Origin: Lolium rigidum
Taxonomy: Eukaryota > Streptophyta > Magnoliopsida > Poales > Poaceae
DNA length: 64,000 nt
Direction: 5' to 3'
Assembly: GCF_022539505.1 (NCBI RefSeq)
Contig: NC_061508.1
Span: 93,723,276-93,787,275, forward strand
The translations under genes and the position numbers were made by a program. The notes under the pieces were generated by a model that saw nothing but the letters and a program-made list of their open reading frames with translations, searched no databases and was not told the DNA's origin. The stretch's first letter is position 1, and every line of letters starts with the position of its first letter. Below, piece after piece: positions 18,840 to 29,297 of this stretch.

Positions 18840-19960
18840 TGGACATCTAACGCTCCAAATCTTCACCATAATTAGCGCTAAAACAGCCCAGGCTGACAAC
18901 TCCCCGCTAATCAGCCGGCCCTAATCCCTCAAACAACGCCTGTCGCTCAGGCCGCACCGTCGCTCAGGCCGACGCCGTGCCGCCAGCCAGCGTCGCCCCT
19001 CACCTACAGCGCCGCCAGCGTCGTCCCTCACAAGCGCGGGCGCCGCCGCCGCTGCACAATCCCACGTCGCCCGTCGACAGGGCTCTGTCTGCCTCCGCCC
19101 CTTGATCCTGCCGCCGCCGTGCGCGAGCCCGCCCGGCTTCTTGCCGGCCGGCCGGCCGCCCCTTGGTCTCCTGGTCGACATCTCTGATTGTTCTTACCGT
19201 GGTGGACGACAGTTCTTCAGTTTCGTTTGCTTGACCACACGGCGTTTGTTCTGGGGCGTTAGTTTCAGTTCATCTCCACGAGTTCTAAACCAAAGCAAAT
19301 CGATCCTGTTTCCTGTCACAAACGATCCATAATCCAGTTTGTTCTTTGCTTGACCACTGCCCAGCATACCCAATAACAATTCTTAGGAGAAACTAACGCC
19401 TCAGTTTCCTGTCTTTTTACAGTCTGTTGTTTTAGTTTTCAGAACACGGGCTTGTGTTTTCGGTTCCAGAATCTGGCACTCCATCCTCTGTTTTCAGAAG
19501 ACACGCACCCACACGGCACCAGAACAAACGCTGCATACCTGCAAACGAATTGGACACTGCAAAATCAAGGTCTGTTTTCAGAATTCATTGCCAACTACTT
19601 TCTGATGCTCTGATGCAAAATCAAGGTCTGTTTTCAGAAAATGAAGTTTTTTAGCAGCATGTTAATGTATAACGTATCCTCTAAAGTTGCCTATCCACGA
19701 GCAGCACAATCACTGTATCCGGCAATGCATCTTTTTCATCTTTTTTTGTGTTGCTCTACATTCTAGATCAGTGGAATGCTCCAACATGCATTGATTCAGA
19801 TTGTAGATCAGAAAGTTCAGTTCATTTTCGTGTTGTTTATTCATACTTCCATGTAATACAGGGAATCCTTTTGGTCCTCATGCCCCCTCTGGTGGTTCAC
19901 TTTTTTTTTCAAACTACGTCTTTAATTTTCTGCCACGCCACGATAAGGTACATGTGTTTC
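18840..19960 (+). other. GC-rich leader and introns of the inner Helitron
   Basis: 18900-19170 is very GC-rich and lacks a clear frame. It may be a 5' untranslated region or a promoter. 19190-19960 is AT-rich with repeated TCAGAA-containing segments and looks intronic. No confident exon. Confidence 0.3.
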
Positions 19961-19990
19961 CTAATTAACCATATGTACTTCTGTTTACAG

Positions 19991-20820
19991 GAACAATATG
20001 TTCGAAGTGTTCGATCTCCCAAACGGAACTATCATTGGTATTCTTGTTTAATATATAATTTATACATGATTACATATATTGATTCGGTGTCAAGTTTCAT
20101 GTCTTCCACAAATCTTTACTATTGAGGCTTACTAATTGCAAATTATTCTTAGATGTTTCCGGCGTCGTGACGTATGTCGGCCCAGCCGAGGCTGATTTTT
20201 GTGCCCCTAGCGGCATGAGGGAGATCGCTATAGTTGATAGCGGACACAACACAATCTTCCTACGTTTTTTTGGTGAGTCTGCTTATCTACTTGGCGATCA
20301 GCTGCTGCAGAACAGAACAATGCAGTTGTTGTGCCCTCCAACATGGAGGTTGTTCATCAATCAAGTAAGCTAATTACTTATGTACTCAAATTTAAATATT
20401 AAATCCAGATATGTTGACTTTATTGATTATTTTTTCAGAGTCTCTTGATAACACCAGTGCCACCACTGTCACATTTGAGCCATGCACAAAATGCTCTCAG
20501 TTTAATGTTCTCGAAGGCAAGGATTACAAACACACCAAGTTTTTATTAATATGTTTTCTATAGTGTCTAAATATTTCTTTTGTTATGTTTTAGGTGTTAG
20601 GCAACACGTCCGTGCTGAGACATCAATCCGGGAGCACGTGAAAAAATTGGTCTTATACAGAAGGGACATATATGAGGGTCAGATCGATGTCACTGAAGAA
20701 CCTCCATCCAAGACATCAAAGCTTAATAATGGTGGATCTAATCGTTCCTCCGTGAAGGATCTATTTGGTTACATGACCCAGGGCGTAAAGAGATCGACTA
20801 TGATGGATGAGCTAGATTAG
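19991..20820 (+). pseudogene. RPA70-like single-strand DNA-binding protein, 3' exons
   Basis: Exon-like blocks have consensus borders. About 19991-20036 (after TTACAG) reads NNMFEVFDLPNGTIIG. About 20153-20365 reads DVSGVVTYVGPAEADFCAP, then IAIVDSGHNTIFLRFFGE, the strand pattern of an OB-fold of replication protein A subunit 1. The last block (20592-20820, after TTTTAG) ends VKRSTMMDELD then TAG. RPA binds single-stranded DNA during replication. Helitron-linked RPA-like proteins may help rolling-circle transposition. The N-terminal OB-folds were not found, so it is partial or highly divergent. Confidence 0.5.
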
Positions 20821-21243
20821 CTCGAGAGTTCAAAATAATAATAAATAAAAAGTAGAATGCTCTATCTTCTCAGTTTAATGTTCTCGAAGGCAAGGATTAC
20901 AAACACACCAAGTTTTTATTAATATGTTTTCTATAGTGTCTAAATATTTCTTTTGTTATATTTTAGGTGTTAGGCAACACGTCCGTGCTGAGACATCAAT
21001 CCGGGAGCACGTGAAAAAATTGGTCTTATACAGAAGGGACATATATGAGGGTCAGATCAATGTCACTGAAGAACCTCCATCCAAGACATCAAAGCTTAAT
21101 AATGATGGATCTAATCGTTCCTCTGTGAAGGATCTATTTGGTTACATGACCCAGGGCGTAAAGAGATCGACTATGATGGATGAGCTAGATTAGCTCGAGA
21201 GTTCAAAATAATAATAAATAAAAAGTAGAATGCTCTATCTTCG
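20499..21243 (+). repeat. Tandem duplication of the RPA-like 3' end
   Basis: A unit of about 372 bases, beginning CAGTTTAATGTTCTCGAAGG, is present twice back to back (20499-20870 and 20871-21243). I see about four substitutions between the copies. Both contain the complete terminal exon and stop codon (second copy coding 20965-21193). Confidence 0.9.
20965..21193 (+). pseudogene. Duplicated last exon of RPA-like gene
   Basis: After TTTTAG this repeats the terminal exon: VRQHVRAETSIREHVKKLVL through VKRSTMMDELD and stop. Two amino-acid-changing differences from the first copy are visible (D to N in GQIDV, G to D in NNGGS). It could be an alternative last exon. More likely it is a recent non-functional duplicate. 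Confidence 0.5.
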
Positions 21244-21713
21244 TTTAGGGATGACCTGTTTAATACATGCTTCAAGTATCATGTGTGCTGAAACAATGTT
21301 TATTTTCCGTGGTTTCATGATTTTGTTACTTTGAAGTTACAATTTTTTAATGCTATTATACTTTCCTGAATTGTTGATATATCTCCTATATTACACGTAC
21401 GTGGCTGTACTGAATTTTTCTTATATTTATCGGACAACCTACTCAGTTGAGTACTAAACTTTCTGAAGTTTTGCATCTATGGACACATGTACTCAGTCCG
21501 TTGAAACTTACGCCTGCTTCATGTTCATAACTTCACATAGCACGGGCTAATCTTGCCTTCAAGTTTGCATGTATAAGACTAAATTTTGTTCTTTGATAGT
21601 TGTTGTGAGAATGGGATCTGGTACTTTGATGGATTTCCTTCCAATAAGACATTAACACGTGATGATATTTATCACCTAAGATTACACGTGCATTGCACGT
21701 GCACAATTACTAG

Positions 21714-22508
21714 TGAGGTGCAGATCCAACAAATCTGAGCCCTACACTCACAAGATCTAACGATCCAAATCAACCCAATGTTGAGGTGCTCAACGCGTTG
21801 AGCGCCTAACTGCTATTCCCATCTCCACTACTGTGCAGCACACCGCTCTAAAAAAGCAGTTCCAATGTGTGAGGGAAACAGGGGAACACGACGCGGCGGC
21901 CGCCGTAAAGCATCCCACGATCCCCTCCAAATTCGCCGCCCTAGAGACAACGGGAATCGCTGCCGCCGCAGTACACATCCACACGCCATGTTTGCAGGCG
22001 GCGCCGCGAGACACCATCTCCACGTCCATGTGCCGTACGCCTCCATCCTCACGTCGGTCCGCCGCAGCCTGGACATGGAGGTGAAGGCTCCTCTCCTTGT
22101 CTTACCCTTCACCTCCACCCGAACCCCTCTGTCCTCCCTGCCTCGACCCTCGACCCTCGACAACCGATCCGAAATTCCGGCGAATGGGGTGGCGCCCGAA
22201 GACTCTCGGGGAGGGGAAGGAAGCAGCATGTTGATATGGAAACCATCCGCCCGCAAGTGCTCACCGTGTCGCTCCACCGGAGGGGTGCAATTGGGCGCTC
22301 CGCGATGGCCGCGGCGAGAGCTATGTCCGGGACGTCTCGATCCCGCTGGCTCGATCGCCTCCCGGCAATTTGCTCACTCCTCGACCCTGTACTCGCCCGT
22401 CGAGGGCTACCCTTTGCGCTGCAGAATTTGACAATTATTCCAATAGCTCCTAAATGAATATTGTGTCTCATTTTCACAGGTCGACAACCTTAACTTGATT
22501 TCTGAACG
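21714..22508. other. H-B middle segment, GC-rich unknown cargo
   Basis: 21780-22440 is GC-rich with long overlapping frames on both strands and CTCGACC repeats near 22141-22162. It resembles the first exon or leader of an unidentified gene. I assign no function. Confidence 0.25.
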
Positions 22509-22736
22509 GGATGAAGGATTAAATCTTGTGCTAGATGAAACCAGGTGTCCTTTTTACCTTGCTGTGCACGAGCTCAAGAGGAGATGTGCTTGTGTATGAT
22601 GTTTGGTTAATTTGAGATCATAGGATGAAGGATTAAATCTTGTGCTAGATGAAACCAGGTGTCCTTTTAACCTTGTTGTGCACGAGCTCAAGAGGAGATG
22701 TGCTTGTGTATGATGTTTGGTTAATTTGAGATCATA
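22509..22736. repeat. 114-bp tandem duplication
   Basis: The unit starting GGATGAAGGATTAAATCTTG occurs at 22509-22622 and 22623-22736. Only two or three differences are visible. No recognised function. Confidence 0.85.
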
Positions 22737-24023
22737 TGAAACCATAGGAGATGCACAATTTCATTTATGAAATCAGTTGTATTCTGCATTATATGGTACA
22801 GTCTCATTGTTCTTCCTTGTATATTTTTGCTGGGTTAGTATATGGCTTTGTAGCACAAAAAATGGCCACGATTCTATGTAGCTGGAGAAGCAAAATAAAA
22901 ACCATATGCTCATTTACTTTTTGTATATTATTCTTTTCATTATGCATGCTATTCCTTTGTATTTATGCCATTCTTTCTTTTCTAGAATATATTTTATATG
23001 TCACTTACTATCTCAAAACTGCAGGATGGAACATTCAGTACTATCACTGGAAACTGTACAGTATTCAGGAATCTGAAAGATTTGCTTTTGCACTTCTATT
23101 TTTCAATCATGGAATACTTTCATCTTGAAGCACCTACCGATGGAAAGCCAATTGTGACAAGGTGTGCATCTTGTTTTTATCAAGTAGTTTTTTTATCTTG
23201 TGCCTCAATATCACAAGAACCATTTCTGTATTACCCTTCCTTTTATTTTCTTTTATCATATATAGTATTCATTACATATACACAAACTAGGCTCTTTCAC
23301 TCTTGACCTTCAAGGTGAGGGTAACAACCAGTAGATGCAATGATCTATATTTAAGCACCTAATTTCTTCATATTTATTTACGTTGTACTATATGTGTTCT
23401 ATTTTCATATGCAAGCATAATTTGTTCAAAGTAATGTCAATCACTTCCTACAGTATTCAGATTTAGAATTATTACCGATTCTCGATTAAATTTAGAGAGT
23501 TACCTCGGATTTACCAAGAAGGGAGTTGTTGATCCTTTTCTCACTTTAGTAGAAAGTTACTGAAATCTGGTGTGTTGCTACATGAGTAATAAACATGATC
23601 AAGTGGCACATCATTCTCCACACACCCAATGGTTAAGGAACTATCTTAGACTTGAGAAACAAGTAGGCAATTTGCAAGTTTCAAATAAGCGCTAGGCGCT
23701 AAGCGAGCGATGAGAGACAGATTAGTGTAATTACAGCTTAAGCGCGCCCGGGCGCAGCTTAAGCGTTTGGTATTGATGACAATGGTGCATAGGTTAACTG
23801 CATCTGTTCTCGGTGATTAGTCACCGCTACAGCTGGGCATGGGCAGCCCGGCCCGGCCCGGCCCGAAAATCCCGGGCCAGGCCGGGTCGGGTTTGCATGT
23901 CGGGTCGGGTTCGGGCCTCGGTTTCGGAGCCCGAACGTTGGGCCGGGCTGAGCTCGGGCTTACGAAAACGTGAGTTAAGCCTTGTTTGGTATAACATGTT
24001 CCATGGTCACTAAGGTTCTTCTG
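22737..24023. other. H-B segment with one exon-like block and a GC-rich patch
   Basis: 23024-23160 is open, flanked by CTGCAG and GGTGTG, and could be an exon (reads GTFSTITGNCTVFRNL), unidentified. 23838-23960 is built of CCCGG and GGGTCGGG tracts beginning CAGCTGGGCATGGGCAGCCC, which resembles the end of some plant hAT elements, but no partner end was found. The rest is AT-rich. Confidence 0.25.
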
Positions 24024-24436
24024 GACAGAACTCTGTTGACCTAGCAGGAAGTGAGCGTGCATCTTAGACTCGCTTCGAGCTGGCATGAGGTTGAAAGAAG
24101 GTAGTCATATTAATCGAAGTACTGCTAACACCGGGAAAGGTTGTTCGCCAACTTAGGTATGTTTTCTCGCAAGAGCTTGTAGTGCCGATGGTTTGCTTAT
24201 TGATAAATGTATTCGGGTATGTTGCACGTACGATTCCTCTTTCTTTAGTAGTATTCACTAGGTAAAATAATTCTGAATTCCATATGGTGTTACAGTTCGA
24301 CACTTCTCCTTTAAGCCCATTTGCATGCTCTTCTGCCAATGACCATAGTTTTACCGTATAACGTAATCTGAAGGCCATATCCCTTTCAGAGATTCAAAGC
24401 TGACACGCATATTACACTCTTCTTTGGGAGGGAATG
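24024..24436 (+). pseudogene. Kinesin-7-like motor fragment, left part
   Basis: After a GACAG acceptor the sequence reads VDLAGSERAS, the switch II region of kinesin motors. Then come a TAG stop and a frameshift, then GMRLKEGSHINRS, the following conserved segment. It ends near CCAACTTAG|GTATG. After an intron the next exon reads [20 protein letters not shown], then GN, where element C2 interrupts it. The gene continues at 34076. Kinesin motors hydrolyse ATP to move on microtubules. The motif order is correct but with stops, so this is a broken fragment with introns kept, as expected for Helitron cargo. Confidence 0.75.
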
Positions 24437-24799
24437 TGAAAGGACACGGATGTCGCCTAGAGGGGGGGGGTGAATAGGCGGTTTAAAACTTTTACGAGAT
24501 GGGCTTAACAAATGCGGAATAAAACTAGCGTTTACTTTGTCAAGCCCAAAGCCTATATACTATGGTTCACCTATGTGCACCAACAACTTATTCTAAGCAA
24601 AGGTTCACCTATGTGCACCAACGACTTAAGCTAAGCAATACAAGCAAGTATGTGATAGCAAGATATATATAACTTCAAGCATGATGGCTATCACAAGGTA
24701 AAGTGCATAAGTAAAGAGCTCGGGTATAGAGATAACCGAGGCACGCGGGAGACGATGATTTATCCCGGAGTTCACACTCTTGCGAGTGCTAATCTCCGG

Positions 24800-24899
24800 N
24801 NNNNNNNNNNNNNNNNNNNNNNNNNNNNNNNNNNNNNNNNNNNNNNNNNNNNNNNNNNNNNNNNNNNNNNNNNNNNNNNNNNNNNNNNNNNNNNNNNNN
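24800..24899. other. Assembly gap (100 N)
   Basis: Exactly 100 N, the usual placeholder for a gap of unknown size. It lies inside the C2 3' LTR. Confidence 0.99.
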
Positions 24900-25402
24900 A
24901 TCAATATGACATATTTAAATTCATATAGACAAAGAGCTTTAATCAAAAACAGGATCTCCTTTTGATGTAGATGTGCCTTTAAATCTTCCACGATAAATCA
25001 TGCTTGAGAATGGTTGTTGAAGAAAAAATTTCCTCAACATATCATCTCTTTCTTTCTAAAAACTATATAGCTATTCTCCAAATATCTTCTTTTAAAGGAT
25101 TGTTGAACAAGATGTCTGATACCATATCCATTTAAAATCATCATAAACAGTATATTTATAAGGAGTTTGGTAATTAGAGAAAGTTAAACTCATAGATTCT
25201 AATGATTTGATCAAAATTTTCTATTTCTTACAAATCTCTGTAACTCACAGTATTTAGAAAAGGTCTACCCTGAAAATGATAGGACAATAATCACTAGTAG
25301 AACCAAGTACCAAAAATCGCGGGATGTTTAATCTTACATGAACTACATCTCAGACAATACCAATTGGAGAAATAGTTTCTCTATTAACCCAATGAATAAC
25401 CA
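24900..25402 (-). pseudogene. Decayed Gypsy (Athila-like) protease-to-RT linker fragment
   Basis: On the minus strand, between stops, it reads VIHWVNRETISPIGIV, then FLVLGSTSDYCPIIF, the conserved strand and LGR-type region after the retropepsin active site. Further on it reads TILKHDLSW and SKGDPVFD, the segment before reverse transcriptase in Athila-like elements. Many stops and frameshifts show long decay. It belongs to the same broad lineage as D2. Its presence inside a young LTR is odd. Confidence 0.65.
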
Positions 25403-25651
25403 CATCATTTCTTCATTCTTCATCATGTTGATGTCTTGAAGTAACTTGAGGGCTCACTTCATCTTCATCTTCAAGACATACTTGACACTTCGATATCCTT
25501 CATCAATTTGTTCTTATTGCAATCTTGAAGCCAACATATGGTTCAAGCATTGCCTATGGACAACTCCTACAAATATAACTCAATGCAAACATTAGTCCAT
25601 AGGGATTGTCATTAATTACAAAACCACACATGGGGGCTCCATGCACTTTCA

Positions 25652-28600
25652 ATCTCCCCCATTTTGGTAATTGATGACAATCTCTTTGAGAGGGTTTATA
25701 TAAGGAATTTAAGTAACAAATAAGTTGAATCTATAGAGCAAACTCCCCATAATATATGCATGTGTGAATGATCTTGACTTTCATTGCATATATTGGCATT
25801 CAAAGCCTAGTGGAGTTTCCTCTAAATATTCAACTATGCAAAGCAACAAGATGCAATGCAATAAAGGCACATGCTTAAGCACAAAGCAAAGACATAACCA
25901 AATTCCCTTAAACCCTCCAAACTTCTCCCCCATTGGCACCAATTGCCGAAATGGGTGAAACATTTAGAAGGCCAATATAGTGAGAGTTCCTCCATAGCGT
26001 GTGCATTTCTCATAATTTGAGTGGAATCAAATGCACATATACAATTACGAATATTCAGAAGGAATCACACCATAGATAGGATCAAAGATTGCAAAAAGAT
26101 AACAAAGTCAAGAAGCTTCAACAAATGAAGCAAGCAACCAAATGAACCACAAAGAAGATACCAAAAGAAAGATAGATATTATGATAAGATCAAGAAGATT
26201 GCTCTAAATAATATGAGGAAGCTCCCCAAGGTTTGTGCACAAAACTAGACAATTTGCATTGGAGTATAAAGTGCACAAACATGGAATCATCACTCCCATA
26301 ATATCATTCAAGAACAAAATATACCAAGTGAATCAAACTCTAATGATCACCAAAAGATAGTGCTCTAAATTAAATGAGGAAGCTCCCCAAGGTACATGCA
26401 TAAATTAAAATGTTGTATTTGAATACAATATGCATAACATGGAATCCTCACTCCCTCATTACCATTTAAAACACAAACATTTGGAATAGATCATAGATAG
26501 AGAAATAAGCTTAACACTTGCAACAAACAAATAGTTGAGCAACAAGTAAGAGGCACCATAATAAAAAGGCTCAACCAAGAGGATATGTGAAAGGCATGAT
26601 AAAGCATATTATAAGACTATTACAAGGATGAGCAAAAAGCATCATCATAGTCTTCAATGAATTATATTACTTAGCATGACCAATCAACACGCAATAAATA
26701 AATAAGATATCAAAAGGAGATGTATCATCTCTTATGTGTATAAGTTTCTCTAAGTGGGCAATATCACAAAGATATTTATCCACAAAGAAACATGCACACA
26801 TAAAATAGATACGCAAGAAAATTAGTATGATATCCAAGACGAGTCATGCAATATACCAATAAGAATTTTTGGCTTAATAGCATGGCCAAAGGCTCAATTT
26901 TATCTTATTGTACATTCATGAACTTCAACCACAAACAACTAAAATACATCACAAATATCAACAAGGGATAGAAGATAGTTGGGATGCATTTGAGAAAGGC
27001 AACAAGTATCACAAACGGGGATACCAAAAGAAGTAACTCAAATTTGCACTTTCATCTATATTGCACATGTGAGAGCCTTGAGGAATTGATATGCAACAAA
27101 ATTGCTAGATAGGCATAGTTGGGATGGATGAATCATGAGCATGATTTAAAATACTTCCCAACAAATGCACTCATCTCAAATTACTCACATTCACAATAAA
27201 GAGGTTTCATTAAGACTTTTGCAAGAAGCACAACATTTGCAAATCAAGAGATTCATGCCAAGACGCAACCATAAGGTTGGATACAAGAAAAGTATGCATG
27301 AGAAGATACTTGTTACCAAGATAGCATTGGTGTGGATGTAGTAGATATGTGTTCGTTGATCATCCTAGCTTGCCTCACGTTACCATTGAGTCACCACTTC
27401 TTTCCAAGAGTGACACAAGCATTCAATGCATATCCATTGTACCTAACACAAAGGTAAGTACAACATGGTCCCCAAACTAATTGGGTCCGAAGTAGTTAGA
27501 CACACTACAACATATAGGACAAACTCCACAATTCTATGTGCATATAGATATGAAATTGAATTTCATGCACATCTTAGCCAAATTAGGATTTGATGGAGTT
27601 TACCCTATATATTGGATCAAAGAAAGTGACACATGCCATAAGATATACATATATTAAATATGCATGCACAATACTTTCAAGAACCAAAGGAAGATACAAT
27701 TTTGACAAAACACCAAATAGACCAAGAGACAATGGTTGTCCAAATTATATCAAAGAATCAAATCAACACAAGATTGACTCCAAAGACTTATCTCATTATA
27801 AGAAGCTAATTAAACCTAAACACAAAGGAATGAGATAACCAACTCCCAAGAGAGCAAGGTTCCAACAAATAAACCAAACCCTCGAAACTTTTTATGATGG
27901 CTACAAAGTACCAAAAGAAAATTTATGTCTCCCAAAACCAAATTGTTGACAATGATCAAGAGATGTTAAGCCTTCTAACAAATATAGGAGAGCTCCCCCA
28001 AGATTAGTGCATTATCTAGGATTTTGCATATGAATACAAAATGCACAAAACTATGATCATCACGCTACCTATATCTACTAAAAATGCTAAGAAAGTTTGA
28101 AAAGACAAATTAAATCCATAAGATGCAAGGAACACACATGGGAGTCAAAGCACAACAAATTCATGGCAATAAATAAGGCAATATAAATACAAGTGCCAAT
28201 GTAGATATGATCAATAATATCTACCTCATAATTGATTACCAATTGTCCTAGGACAAGAGGTATTAGGTAATATTTTCCGGTGGTAGTTTGTAAGTATAAG
28301 TAAGATCATATTTACAACGAACAAAGCATATGGTAAAAAGATAAGAGTTAACCATCATGCAAAGATAGTTTCTTGATAGCTTCATTTAGTCATACCAACA
28401 TGCAAGGCAATTAATAGTATTCATACCAACATGCAAAGCAATTAATAGTATTCATACCAACATGCAAATCAATTAATAGTATGACTTGAAGCACATGGTT
28501 TTCCAAAAATGTATTGAGGGACACGTTGTGAAAAACCATGCCAAGAAAAACTTCCACAAAAAAGATCCACAAAGATATTAGCAATGAATCCATTTAAGCA

Positions 28601-29297
28601 AATTGAAGCTTGTTTGAGCAAACATGCCACATAGGAGAGAGATAATTTATGGTATCAATTCTATGTGACACAACCTAAAATGTTCACATTTTCTAGGCTT
28701 GTAATATGCACAAAGCTTATTACTCCCCCATAATGTGATAAGGAATTTATTTTCACAAGAGGCAAATAAGATCCAAGTAGAGATATTAATGGACATTAGA
28801 ATTTGAATTTCTCATGAAGATGACATACCACATAGAGACTAGATAATCTTGCAATATCAATTCTAAGTGATATTCCTCATGTACACACATTGTTTAGGAT
28901 CATGAAATTCCCAAAGAAATATCACTCCCCCAAAATGGGATAGTCCATTAATCGCTCATAAGAGCCATATAAGATACAACAAGATGCAAAGTGGCTCATA
29001 CACAAACACAAATACATGGTGTGCAACCCAACATGCATAGACTTGATTTCTCAAGAAAAGCAAATAGGAATCACAACATATACAAACACATGTTAGGAAC
29101 AAAAACTAACACATGCAAAGGGGCGAGTAACTTTCAATATAAATGAGTTGAGCACATGTTACAGCAAGGAGGAACATTGGATATATGATAGAAGCAAGAT
29201 AACCAAGACTTGGCTTGATATAATATAAATGATGAAGATCCCTTAATTCTTCATGATGTAGCCAAGTCTCCAATGCCCTCCAACAAGCACCTATTGA
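25652..29297 (-). other. C2 non-coding interior (pol replaced)
   Basis: A-rich (plus strand) sequence with no long frame. Diverged copies of a block of about 100 bases recur: GAGGAAGCTCCCCAAGGT near 26216 and 26375, and GAGAGCTCCCCCAAGATTAG near 27989. Each is followed some 40 bases later by an ATGCACAAA-like motif and ATCATCACTCCC. The recurrence suggests the region grew by duplication. Confidence 0.6.
28391..28487. repeat. Triplicated 33-bp unit in C2
   Basis: Three successive copies of CATACCAACATGCAAAGCAA plus TTAATAGTATT, differing at one base each. Confidence 0.85.

Larger units (their letters stand above)
18782..21713 (+). mobile_element. Inner Helitron with RPA-like gene
   Basis: Start TCTATACCAATATAAAAAGG after a host A (18781). 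The end has hairpin arms CACGTGCA and TGCACGTG (21685-21701) with a one-base loop, then CTAG (21710-21713) and T. It is about 2.9 kb. It carries an RPA-like gene in the same orientation. RPA-like genes are frequent companions of plant Helitrons. It probably lies inside H-B. Confidence 0.6.
24437..25651 (-). repeat. C2 3' LTR, chimeric around the gap
   Basis: 24437-24799 is nearly identical to 31726-32087 and 25403-25651 to 33822-34070. The middle (about 1.7 kb of LTR) is missing and replaced by the gap plus 503 bases of unrelated Gypsy sequence. Confidence 0.85.

Noticed and set aside
23838..23960. CCCGG/GGGTCGGG-rich patch starting CAGCTGGGCATGGGC, like a hAT end
   Set aside because: Only one end is visible, with no 8-bp duplication or partner terminal repeat, so no element can be defined.
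24800..24899. Coding frames spanning the N run
   Set aside because: Any frame across the gap is an artefact of reading N as unknown residues.
28391..28487. CRISPR-like array (three 33-bp repeats)
   Set aside because: The repeats are contiguous without spacers, in a plant retrotransposon. Simple tandem duplication.
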